From Hippophae tibetana (lineage: Eukaryota; Streptophyta; Magnoliopsida; Rosales; Elaeagnaceae), in the NCBI GenBank assembly GCA_037013495.1, contig JAZDXN010000029.1:4910501-4974500 (forward strand): DNA of 64,000 nucleotides, read 5' to 3'. This document shows, one piece after another, positions 36,900-50,300 of the stretch; position 1 is the stretch's first letter, and each line of letters opens with the position of its first letter. The position numbers were made by a program, and so were the translations under genes. The notes beneath the pieces were generated by a model. It searched no databases, was not told where the DNA came from, and saw only the letters and a list, made by a program, of their open reading frames with translations.

Positions 36900-39800
36900 G
36901 AAATGAGAAGAAAAAAGAAGAGGAGTGGTACTGTTCAAAGTTTTAAAAACCAATATTTGATAAATCGAAGTCTTACCTTTAAACGGGCATAACGTTTGAC
37001 TCGTGCCTCAAAACGTCTATTATAATAAATCAAACCAAAGGTCGTATTGATTTCCATAATCTTAGCTAGCCTAGCCATAGAAATTAATTACTTGATCCTA
37101 AATTCTATTATTTACATCACTTATCGAGGGTTTAAAGTTTTTATCACATATTTTACATTTTTGGTTTTATTCAATAGAGTTGTAATGAAGATGGATGAAC
37201 CGACCAAGTGTATGTTTAAAAATAAAATAATGACTAAGAATATAATACAAATAATTTCATGATCCAACTAAAGAAATGAGAAGAAAAAAGAAGAGGAGTG
37301 GTACTGTTCAAAGTTTTAAAAACCAATATTTGATAAATCGAAGTCTTACCTTTAAACGGGCATAACGTTTGACTCGTGCGTCAAAACGTCTATTATAATA
37401 AATCAAACCAAAGGTCGTATCGATTTCCATAATATTAGCTGGCCTAGGTATAGAAATTCATTACTTGATCCTAAATTCCCACATTTACATCACTTATCGA
37501 GGGTTTAAAGTTTTTATCACATATTTTACATTTTTGGTTTTATTCAATAGAGTTGTAATGAAGATGGATGAGCCGACCAAGTGTATGTTTAAAAATAAAC
37601 TAATCACTAAGAATATAATACAAATAATTTCATGATCCAACTAAAGAAATGAGAAGAAAAAAGAAGAGGCGTGCTACTGTTCAAAGTTTTAAAAACCAAT
37701 ATTTGATAAATCGAAGTCTTACCTTTAAACGGGCATAACGTTTGACTCGTGCGTCAAAACGTCTATTATAATAAATCAAACCAAAGGTCGTATTGATTTC
37801 CATAATCTTAGCTAGCCTAGCCATAGAAATTAATTACTTGATCCTAAATTCCATTATTTACATCACTTATCGAGGGTTTGAAGTTTTTATCACATATTTT
37901 ACATTTTTTGTTTTATTCAATAGAGTTGTAATGAAGATGGATGAACCGACCAAGTGTATGTTTAAAAATAAAATAATGACTAAGAATATAATACAAATAA
38001 TTTCATGATCCAACTAAAGAAATTAGAAGAAAAAAGAAGAGGAGTTGTACTGTTCAAAGTTTTAAAAACCAATATTTGATAAATCGAAGTCTTACCTTTA
38101 AACGGACATAACGTTTGGCTCGTGCGTCAAAACGTCTATTATAATAATTCAAACCAAAGGTCGTATTGATTTCCATAATCTTAGCTAGCCTAGCTATAGA
38201 AATTCATTACTTGATCCTAAATTCCATCATTTACATCACTTATCGAGGGTCTAAAGTTTTTGTCACATATTTTACATTTTTGGTTTTCTTCAACAGAGTT
38301 GTAATGAAGATGGATGAGCGGACCAAGTGTATGTTTAAAAATAAACTAATGACTAAGAATATAATACAAATAATTTCATTATCCAACTAAAGAAATGAGA
38401 AGAAAAAAGAAGAGGCGTGATACTGTTCAAAGTTTTAAAAAACAATATTTGATAAATCGAAGTTTTACCTTTAAACGGGCATAACGTTTGACTCGTGTGT
38501 CAAAACATCTATTATAATAAATTAAACCAAAGGTCGTATCGATTTCCATAATATTAGCTGGCCTAGCTATAGAAATTCATTACTTGATCCTAAATTTCAT
38601 CATTTACATCATTTATCGAGGGTTTAAAGTTTTTATCACATATTTTACATTTTTGGTTTTATTCAATAGAGTTGTAATGAAGATATATGAGCCAACCAAG
38701 TGTATGTTTAAAAATAAAATAATGACTAAGAATATAATACAAATAATTTCATGATCCAACTAAAGAAATGAGAAGAAAAAAGAAGATCAGTGGTACTGTT
38801 CAAAGTTTTAAAAACCAATATTTGATCAATCGAAGTCTTACCATTAAACGGGCATAACGTTTGACTCGTGCGTCAAAACGTCTTTTATAATAAATCAAAC
38901 CAAAGGTCGTATCGATTTCCATAATATTAGCTCGCCTAGCTATAGAAATTCATTACTTGATCTTAAATTCCATCATCTACATCACTTATCGAGGGTCTAA
39001 AGTTTTTGTCACATATTTTACATTTTTGGTTTTATTCAACAGAGGTTTAATGAAGATGGGTGAGCCGACACAGTGTATGTTTAAAAATAAAATAATGACT
39101 AAGAATATAATACAAATAATTTCATGATCCAACTAAAAAAATGAGAAGAAAAAAGAAGAGGAGTGGTACTGTTCAAAGTTTTAAAAACCAATATTTGATA
39201 AATCGAAGTCTTACCTTTAAACGGGCATAACGTTTGACACGTGCGTCAAAACGTCTATTATAATAAATCAAACCAAAGGTCGTATTGATTTCGATAATCA
39301 AAGCTAGCCTAGCTATAGAAATTCATTACTTGATCCTAAATTCCATCATTTACATCAATTATCGAGGGTCTAAAGTTTTTGTCACATATTTTACATTTTT
39401 GGTTTTCTTCAACAGAGTTGTAATGAAGATGGATGAGCGGACCAAGTGTATGTTTAAAAATAAAATAATGACTAAGAATATAATACAAATAATTTCATGA
39501 TCCAATTAAAGAAATGAGAAGAAAAAAGAAGAGGCGTGCTACTGTTCAAAGTTTTAAAAAACAATATTTGATAAATCGAAGTTTTACCTTTAAACGGGCA
39601 TAACGTTTGACTCGTGTGTCAAAACGTCCATTATAATAAATAAAACCAAAAGTCGTATCGATTTCCATAATATTAGCTGGCCTAGCTATAGAAATTCATT
39701 ACTTGATCCTAAATTCCCTCATTTACATCACTTATCGAGGGTTTAAAGTTTTTATCACATATTTTACATTTTTGGTTTTATTCAATAGAGTTGTAATGAA

Positions 39801-42800
39801 GATGGATGAGCCGACCAAGTGTATGTTTAAAAATAAAATAATGACTAAGAATATAATACAAATAATTTCATGATCCAACTAAAGAAATGAGAATAAAAAA
39901 GAAGAGGAGTGCTACTGTTCAAAGTTTTAAAAACCAATATTTGATAAATCGAAGTCTTACCTTTAAACGGGCATAACGTTTGACTCGTGCATCAAAACGT
40001 CTATTATAATAAATCAAACCAAAGGTCGTATTGATTTCCATAATCTTAGCTAGCCTAGCCATAGAAATTAATTACTTGATCCTAAATTCCATTATTTACT
40101 TCACTTATCGAGGGTTTAAAGTTTTTATCACATATTTTACATTTTTTGTTTTATTCAATAGAGTTGTAATGAAGATGGATGAGCCGACCAAGTGTATGTT
40201 TAAAAATAAAATAATGACTAAGAATATAATACAAATAATTTCATGATCCAACTAAAGAAATGAGAAGAAAAAAGAAGAGGAGTGGTACTATTCAAAGTTT
40301 TAAAAACCAATATTTGATAAATCGAAGTCTTACCTTTTAACGGGCATAACATTTGACTCGTGCGTCAAAACGTCTATTATAATAAATCAAACCAAAGGTC
40401 GTATCGATTTCCATAATATTAGGTGGCCTAGCTATAGAAATTCATTACTTGATCCTAAATTCCCTCATTTACATCACTTATCGAGGGTTTAAAGTTTTTA
40501 TCACATATTTTACACTTTTGGTTTTATTCAATAGAGTTGTAATGAAGATGGATGAGCCGACCAAGTGTATGTTTAAAAATAAAATAATGACTAAGAATAT
40601 AATACAAATAATTTCATGATCCATCTAAAGAAATGAGAAGAAAAAAGAAGAGGAGTGGTACTGTTCAAAGTTTTAAAAACCAATATTTGATAAATCGAAG
40701 TCTTACCTTTAAACGGGCATAACGTTTGACTCGTGCGTCAAAACGTCTATTATAATAAATCAAACCAAAGGTCGTATTGATTTCCATAATCTTAGCTAGC
40801 CTAGCCATAGAAATTAATTACTTGATCCTAAATTCCATTATTTACATCACTTATCGAGGGTTTAAAGTTTTTATCAGATATTTTACATTTTTTGTTTTAT
40901 TCAATAGAGTTGTAATGAAGATGGATGAATCGCCCAAGTATATGTTTAAAAATAAAATAATGACTAAGAATATAATACAAATAATTTCATGATCCAACTA
41001 AAGAAATGAGAAGAAAAAAGAAGAGGACTGGTAGTTTTCAAAATTTTAAAAACCAATATCTGATAAATTGAAGTCTTACCTTTAAACAGGCATAACGTTT
41101 GACTCGTGCGTCAAAACGTCTATTATAATAAATCAAACCAAAGGTCGTATTGATTTCCATAATCTTAGCTAGCCTAGCTATAGAAATTCATTACTTGATC
41201 CTAAATTCCATCATCTACATCACTTATCGAGGGTCTAAAGTTTTTGTCACCTATTTTACATTTTTGGTTTTATTCAACAGAGTTGTAATGAAGATGGATG
41301 AGCCGACCAAGTGTATGTTTAAAAATAAACTAATGACTAAGAATATAATACAAATAATTTCATTATCCAACTAAAGAAATGAGAAGAAAAAAGAAGAGGC
41401 GTGCTACTGTTCAAAGTTTTAAAAAACAATATTTGATAAATCGAAGTTTTACCTTTAAACGGGCATAACGTTTGACTCGTGCGTCAAAACGTCTATTATA
41501 ATAAATCAAACCAAAGGTCGTATCGATTTCCATAATATTAGCTGGCCTAGCTATAAAAATTCATTACTTGATCCTAAATTCCCTCATTTACATCATTATC
41601 GAGGGTTTAAAGTTTTTATCACATATTTTACATTTTTGGTTTTATTCAATATAGTTGTAATGAAGATGGATGAGCCGACCAAGTGTATGTTTAAAAATAA
41701 AATAATGACTAAGAATATAATACAAATAATTTCATGATCCAACTATAGAAATGAGAAGAAAAAAGAAGAGGAGTGGTACTGTTCAAAGTTTTAAAAACCA
41801 ATATTTGATAAATCGAAGTCTTACCTTTAAACGGGCATAACGTTTGACTCGTGCGTCAAAACGTCTATTATAATATATCAAACCAAAGGTCGTATTGATT
41901 TCCATAATCTTAGCTAGCCTAGCTATAGAAATTCATTACTTGATCCTAAATTCCATCAACTACATCACTTATCGAGGGTCTAAAGTTTTTGTCACCTATT
42001 TTACATTTTTGGTTTTATTCAACAGAGTTGTAATGAAGATGGATGAGGCGACCAAGTGTATGTTTAAAAATAAACTAATGACAAAGAATATAATACAAAT
42101 AATTTCATTATCCAACTAAAGAAATGAGAAGAAAAAAGAAGAGGCGTGCTACTGTTCAAAGTTTTAAAAAACAATATTTGATAAATCGAAGTTTTACCAT
42201 TAAGCGGGCATAACGTTTGACTCGTGTGTCAAAACGTCTATTATAATAAATCAAACCAAAGGTCGTATTGATTTCCATAATCTTAGCTAGCCTAGCTATA
42301 GAAATTCATTACTTGATCCTAAATTCCATCATCTACATCACTTATCGAGGGTCTAAAGTTTTTGTCACCTATTTTACATTTTTGGTTTTATTCAACAGAG
42401 TTGTAATGAAGATGGATGAGCCGACCAAGTGTATGTTTAAAAATAAAATAATGACTAAGAATATAATACAAATAATTTCATGATCCAACTAAAGAAATGA
42501 GAAGAAAAAAGAAGAGGAGTGGTACTGTTCAAAGTTTTAAAAACCAATATCTGATAAATCGAAGTCTTACCTTTAAACGGGCATAACGTTTGACTCGTGC
42601 GTCAAAACGTCTATTATAATAAATCAAACCAAAGGTCGTATCGATTTCCATAATATTAGCTGGCCTAGCTATAAAAATTCATTACTTGATCCTAAATTCA
42701 CTCATTTACATCATTATCGAGGGTTTAAAGTTTTTATCACATATTTTACATTTTTGGTTTTATTCAATATAGTTGTAATGAAGATGGATGAGCCGACCAA

Positions 42801-43237
42801 GTGTATGTTTAAAAATAAAATAATGACTAAGAATATAATACAAATAATTTCATGATCCAACTAAAGAAATGAGAAGAAAAAAGAAGAGGAGTGGTACTGT
42901 TCAAAGTTTTAAAAACCAATATCTGATAAATCGAAGTCTTACCTTTAAACGGGCATAACGTTTGACTCGTGCGTCAAAACGTCTATTATAATAAATCAAA
43001 CCAAAGGTCGTATCGATTTCCATAATATTAGCTGGCCTAGCTATAAAAATTCATTACTTGATCCTAAATTCACTCATTTACATCATTATCGAGGGTTTAA
43101 AGTTTTTATCACATATTTTACATTTTTGGTTTTATTCAATATAGTTGTAATGAAGATGGATGAGCCGACCAAGTGTATGTTTAAAAATAAAATAATGACT
43201 AAGAATATAATACAAATAATTTCATGATCCAACTATA
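36900..43237 (+). repeat. Transition block: left-hand to right-hand variant sets
   Basis: Seventeen monomers in which markers of the left half (GGGTTTAAAGTTTTTATCAC, CAATAGAG, TTTCATGATCC) give way to right-half markers (GGGTCTAAAGTTTTTGTCAC, CAACAGAG, TTTCATTATCC). The first strong right-type unit starts at 38019. Several units carry many private changes: 38,760-39,130 has TTTTATAATAAAT, GCTCGCCTAGC and GAGGTTTAATG, and 40,985-41,370 has GACTGGTAGTTTTC, ACAGGCATAACG and CACCTATTTTAC. Two adjacent units around 42,496-43,237 are near-identical, sharing CTGATAAATCG, ATAAAAATTCATTAC, TCACTCATTTACATCATTATC and CAATATAGTTG. That points to a recent local single-monomer duplication. Confidence 0.72.
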
Positions 43238-46200
43238 GAAATGAGAAGAAAAAAGAAGAGGAGTGGTACTGTTCAAAGTTTTAAAAACCAATATTTGATA
43301 AATCGAAGTCTTACCTTTAAACGGGCATAACGTTTGACTCGTGCGTCAAAACGTCTATTATAATAAATCAAACCAAAGGTCGTATTGATTTCCATAATCT
43401 TAGCTAGCCTAGCTATAGAAATTCATTACTTGATCCTAAATTCCATCATCTACATCACTTATCGAGGGTCTAAAGTTTTTGTCACCTATTTTACATTTTT
43501 GGTTTTATTCAACAGAGTTGTAATGAAGATGGATGAGCCGACCAAGTGTATGTTTAAAAATAAACTAATGACTAAGAATATAATACAAATAATTTCATTA
43601 TCCAACTAAAGAAATGAGAAGAAAAAAGAAGAGGCGTGCTACTGTTCAAAGTTTTAAAAAACAATATTTGATAAATCGAAGTTTTACCTTTAAACGGGTA
43701 TAACGTTTGACTCGTGTGTCAAAACGTCTATTATAATAAATTAAACCAAAGGTCGTATCGATTTCCATAATATTAGCTGGCCTAGCTATAGAAATTCATT
43801 GCTTGATCCTAAATTTCATCATTTACATCATTTATCGAGGGTTTATAGTTTTTATCACATATTTTACATTTTTGGTTTTATTCAATAGAGTTGTAATGAA
43901 GATGGATGAGCCGACCAAGTGTATGTTTAAATATAAAATAATGACTAAGAATATAATACAAATAATTTCATGATCCAACTAAAGAAATGAGAAGAAAAAA
44001 GAAGAGGAGTGGTACTGTTCAAAGTTTTAAAAACCAATATTTGATAAATCAAAGTCTTACCTTTAAACGGGCATAACGTTTGACTCGTGCGTCAAAACGT
44101 CTATTATAATAAATCAAACCAAAGGTCGTATCGATTTCCATAATATTAGCTGGCCTAGCTATAGAAATTCCTTACTTGATCCTAAATTCCCTCATTTACA
44201 TCACTTATCGAGGGTTTAAAGTTTTTATCACATATTTTACATTTTTGGTTTTATTCAATAGAGTTGTAATGAAGATGGATGAGCCGACCAAGTGTATGTT
44301 TAAAAATAAAATAATGACTAAGAATATAATACAAATAATTTCATGATCCAACTAAAGAAATGAGAAGAAAAAAGAAGAGGAGTGGTACTGTTCAAAGTTT
44401 TAAAAACCAATATTTGATAAATCGAAGTCTTACCTTTAAACGGGCATAACGTTTGGCTCGTGCGTCAAAACGTCTATTATAATAAATCAAACCAAAGGTC
44501 GTATTGATTTCCATAATCTTAACTAGCCTAGCTATAGAAATTCATTACTTATCCAAAATTCCATCATTTACATCACTTATCGAGGGTCTAAAGTTTTTGT
44601 CACATATTTTACATTTTTGGTTTTATTCAACAGAGTTGTAATGAAGATGTATAAGCCGACCAAGTGTATGTTTAAAAATAAACTAATGACTAAGAATATA
44701 ATACAAATAATTTCATTATCCAACTAAAGAAATGAGAAGAAAAAAGAAAAGGCGTGGTACTGTTCAAAGTTTTAAAAAACAATATTTGATAAATCGAAGT
44801 TTTACCTTTAAACGGGCATAACGTTTGACTCGTGTGTCAAAACGTCTATTATAATAAATTAAACCAAAGGGCGTATCGATTTCCATAATATTAGCTGGCC
44901 TAGCTATAGAAATTCATTACTTGATCCTAAATATCATCATTTACATCATTTATCGAGGGTTTATAGTTTTTATCACATATTTTACATTTTTGGTTTTATT
45001 CAATAGAGTTGTAATGAAGATGGATGAGCCGACCAAGTGTATGTTTAAATATAAAATAATGACTAAGAATATAATACAAATAATTTCATGATCCAACTAA
45101 AGAAATGAGAAGAAAAAAGAAGAGGAGTGGTACTGTTCAAAGTTTTAAAAACCAATATCTGATAAATCGAAGTCTTACCTTTAAACGGGCATAACGTTTG
45201 ACTCGTGCGTCAAAACGTCTATTATAATAAATCAAACCAAAGGTCGTATCGATTTCCATAATATTAGCTGGCCTAGCTATAGAAATTCATTACTTGATCC
45301 TAAATTCCATCATTTACATCATTATCGAGGGTTTAAAGTTTTTATCACATATTTTACATTTTTGGTTTTATTCAATAGAGTTGTAATGAAGATGGATGAG
45401 CCGACCAAGTGTATGTTTATAAATAAAATAATGACTAAGAATATAATACAAATAATTTCATGATCCAACTAAAGAAATGAGAAGAAAAAAGAAGAGGAGT
45501 GGTACTGTTCAAAGTTTTAAAAACCAATATTTGATAAATCGAAGTCTTACCTTTAAACGGGCATAACGTTTGGCTCGTGCGTCAAAACGTCTATTATAAT
45601 AAATCAAACCAAAGGTCGTATTGATTTCCATAATCTTAGCTTGCCTAGCTATAGAAATTCATTACTTGATCCTAAATTCCATCATTTACATCACTTATCG
45701 AGGGTCTAAAGTTTTTGTCACATATTTTACATTTTTGGTTTTATTCAACAGAGTTGTAATGAAGATGGATAAGCCGACCAAGTGTATGTTTAAAAATAAA
45801 CTAATGACTAAGAATATAATACAATTAATTTCATTATCCAACTAAAGAAATGAGAAGAAAAAAGAAGAGGCGTGCTACTGTTCAAAGTTTTAAAAAACAA
45901 TATTTGATAAATCGAAGTTTTACCTTTAAACGGGGATAACGTTTGACTCGTGTGTCAAAACGTCTATTATAATAAATTAAATCAAAGGGCGTATCGATTT
46001 CCATAATATTAGCTGGCCTAGCTATAGAAATTCATTACTTGATCCTAAATTTCATCATTTACATCATTTATCGAGGGTTTATAGTTTTTATCACATATTT
46101 TACATTTTTGGTTTTATTCAATAGAGTTGTAATGAAGATGGATGAGCCGACCAAGTGTATGTTTAAAAATAAAATAATGACTAAGAATATAATACAAATA

Positions 46201-47338
46201 ATTTCATGATCCAACTAAAGAAATGAGAAGAAAAAAGAAGAGGAGTGGTACTGTTCAAAGTTTTAAAAACCAATATTTGATAAATCAAAGTCTTACCTTT
46301 AAACGGGCATAACGTTTGACTCGTGCGTCAAAACGTCTATTATAATAAATCAAACCAAAGGTCGTATCGATTTCCATAATATTAGCTGGCCTAGCTATAG
46401 AAATTCCTTACTTGATCCTAAATTCCCTCATTTACATCACTTATCGAGGGTTTAAAGTTTTTATCACATATTTTACATTTTTGGTTTTATTCAATAGAGT
46501 TGTAATGAAGATGGATGAGCCGACCAAGTGTATGTTTAAAATTAAAATAATGACTAAGAATATAATACAAATAATTTCATGATCCAACTAAAGAAATGAG
46601 AAGAAAAAAGAAGAGGAGTGGTACTGTTCAAAGTTTTAAAAACCAATATTTGATAAATCGAAGTCTTACCTTTAAACGGGCATAACGTTTGGCTCGTGCG
46701 TCAAAACGTCTATTATAATAAATCAAACCAAAGGTCGTATTGATTTCCATAATCTTAGCTAGCCTAGCTATAGAAATTCATTACTTGATCCTAAATTCCA
46801 TCATTTACATCACTTATCGAGGGTCTAAAGTTTTTGTCACATATTTTACATTTTTGGTTTTATTCAACAGAGTTGTAATGAAGATGGATAAGCCGACCAA
46901 GTGTATGTTTAAAAATAAACTAATGACTAAGAATATAATACAAATAATTTCATTATCCAACTAAAGAAATGAGAAGAAAAAAGAAAAGGCTTGCTACTGT
47001 TCAAAGTTTTAAAAAACAATATTTGATAAATCGAAGTTTTACCTTTAAACGGGCATAACGTTTGACTCGTGTGTCAAAACGTCTATTATAATAAATTAAA
47101 CCAAAGGGCATATCAAGTTCCATAATATTAGCTGGCCTAGCTATAGAAATTCATTACTTGATCCTAAATTTCATCATTTACATCATTTATCGAGGGTTTA
47201 TAGTTTTTATCACATATTTTACATTTTTGGTTTTATTCAATAGAGTTGTAATGAAGATGGATGAGCCGACCAAGTGTATGTTTAAAAATAAAATAATGAC
47301 TAAGAATATAATACAAATAATTTCATGATCCAACTAAA
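43238..47338 (+). repeat. Trimer higher-order series (~1118 bp)
   Basis: T-type units with GGGTCTAAAG, CAACAGAG and TTTCATTATCC start at 43238, 44357, 45474, 46593 and 47711, a spacing of 1117-1119 bp. Each is followed by a GCGTGCTAC/TTTCATCATTTACATCATTTATCG unit and a C-type unit, so the repeating unit has three monomers. Shared markers include ACGTTTGGCTCGTGCG at about 44450, 45568 and 46687, TTTATAGTTTTTATCAC in several middle units, and ATAAGCCGACC at 44651, 45769 and 46888. The unit at 44357 reads ATTACTTATCCAAAATTCC, a 1-bp loss that breaks its open frame. Confidence 0.83.
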
Positions 47339-50300
47339 GAAATGAGAAGAAAAAAGAAGAGGAGTGGTACTGTTCAAAGTTTTAAAAACCAATATCTGAT
47401 AAATCGAAGTCTTACCTTTAAACGGGCATAACGTTTGACTCGTGCGTCAAAACGTCTATTATAATAAATCAAACCAAAGGTCGTATCGATTTCCATAATA
47501 TTAGCTGGCCTAGCTATAGAAATTCATTACTTGATCCTAAATTCCCTCATTTACATCATTATCGAGGGTTTAAAGTTTTTATCACATATTTTACATTTTT
47601 GGTTTTATTCAATAGAGTTGTAATGAAGATGGATGAGCCGACCAAGTGTATGTTTATAAATAAAATAATGACTAAGAATATAATACAAATAATTTCATGT
47701 TCCAACTAAAGAAATGAGAAGAAAAAAGAAGAGGAGTGGTACTGTTCAAAATTTTAAAAACCAATATTTGATAAATCGAAGTCTTACCTTTAAACGGGCA
47801 TAACGTTTGACTCGTGCGTCAAAACGTCTATTATAATAAATCAAACCAAAGGTCGTATTGATTTCCATAATCTTAGCTAGCCTAGCTATAGAAATTCATT
47901 ACTTGATCCTGAATTCCATCATCTACATCACTTATCGAGGGTCTAAAGTTTTTGTCACCTATTTTACATTTTTGGTTTTATTCAACAGAGTTGTAATGAA
48001 GATGGATGAGCCGACCAAGTGTATGTTTAAAAATAAACTAATGACTAAGAATTATAATACAAATAATTTCATTATCCAACTAAAGAAATGAGAAGAAAAA
48101 AGAAGAGGCGTGCTACTGTTCAAAGTTTTAAAAAACAATATTTGATAAATCGAAGTTTTACCTTTAAACGGGCATAACATTTGACTCGTGTGTCAAAACG
48201 TCTATTATAATAAATTAAACCAAAGTTCGTATCGATTTCCATAATATTAGCTGGCCTAGCTATAGAAATTCATTACTTGATACTAAATTTCATCATTTAC
48301 ATCATTTATCGAGGGTTTAAAGTTTTTATCACATATTTTACATTTTTGGTTTTATTCAATAGAGTTGTAATGAAGATGGATGAGCCGACCAAGTGTATGT
48401 TTAAAAATAAAATAATGACTAAGAATATAATACAAATAATTTCATGATCCAACTAAAGAAATGAGAAGAAAAAAGAAGAGGAGTGGTACTCTTTAAAGTT
48501 TTAAAAACCAATATTTGATAAATCGAAGTCTTACCTTTAAATGGGCAAAACGTTTGACTCGTGTGTCAAAACGTCTATTATAATAAATCAAACCAAAGGT
48601 CGTATTGATTTCCATAATCTTAGCTAGCCTAGCCATAGAAATTAATTACTTGATCCTAAATTCCATCATTTACATCACTTATCGAGGGTCTAAAGTTTTT
48701 GTCACATATTTTACATTTTTGGTTTTATTCAATAGAGTTGTAATGAAGATGGATGAGCCGACACAGTGTATGTTTAAAAAGAAAATAATGACTAAGAATA
48801 TAATACAAATAATTTCATGATCCAACTAAAGAAATGAGAAGAAAAAAGAAGAGGAGTGGTACTGTTCAAAGTTTTAAAAACCAATATTTGATAAATCGAA
48901 GTCTTACCTTTAAACGGGCATAACGTTTGACTCGTGCGTCAAAACGTCTATTATAATAAATCAGACCAAAGGTCGTATGGATTTCCATAATCATAGCTAG
49001 CCTAGCTATAGAAATTCATTACTTGATCCTAAATTCCATCATTTACATCACTTATCGAGGGTCTAAAGTTTTAGTCACATATTTTACATTTTTGGTTTTA
49101 TTCAACAGAGTTGTAATGAAGATGGATGAGCCGACCAAGTGTATGTTTAAAAATAAATTAATGACTAAGAATATAATACAAATAATTTCATTATCCAACT
49201 AAAGAAATGAGAAGAAAAAAGAAGAGGCGTGCTACTGTTCAAAGTTTTAAAAAACAATATTTGATAAATCGAAGTTTTACCTTTAAACGAGCATAACGTT
49301 TGACTCGTGTGTCAAAACGTCTATTATAATAAATCAGACCAAAGGTCGTATGGATTTCCATAATCATAGCTAGCCTAGCTATAGAAATTCATTACTTGAT
49401 CCTAAATTCCATCATTTACATCACTTATCGTGGGTCTAAAGTTTTAGTCACATATTTTACATTTTTGGTTTAATTCAACAGAGTTGTAATGAAGATGGAT
49501 GAGCCGACCAAGTGTATGTTTAAAAATAAACTAATGACTAAGAATAAAATACAAATAATTTCATTATCCAACTAAAGAAATGAGAAGAAAAAAGAAGAGG
49601 AGTGGTACTGTTCAAAGTTTTAAAAACCAATATCTGATAAATCGAAGTCTTACCTTTAAACGGGCATAACGTTTGACTCGTGCGTCAAAACGTCTATTAT
49701 AATAAATCAAACCAAAGGTCGTATCGATTTCCATAATATTAGCTGGCCTAGCTATAGAAATTCATTACTTGATCCTAAATTCCCTCATTTACATCATTAT
49801 CGAGGGTTTAAAGTTTTTATCACATATTTTACATTTTTGGTTTTATTCAATAGAGTTGTAATGAAGATGGATGAGCCGACCAAGTGTATGTTTATAAATA
49901 AAATAATGACTAAGAATATAATACAAATAATTTCATGTTCCAACTAAAGAAATGAGAAGAAAAAAGAAGAGGAGTGGTACTGTTCAAAATTTTAAAAACC
50001 AATATTTGATAAATCGAAGTCTTACCTTTAAACGGGCATAACGTTTGACTCGTGCGTCAAAACGTCTATTATAATAAATCAAACCAAAGGTCGTATTGAT
50101 TTCCATAATCTTAGCTAGCCTAGCTATAGAAATTCATTACTTGATCCTGAATTCCATCATCTACATCACTTATCGAGGGTCTAAAGTTTTTGTCACCTAT
50201 TTTACATTTTTGGTTTTATTCAACAGAGTTGTAATGAAGATGGATGAGCCGACCAAGTGTATGTTTAAAAATAAACTAATGACTAAGAATTATAATACAA

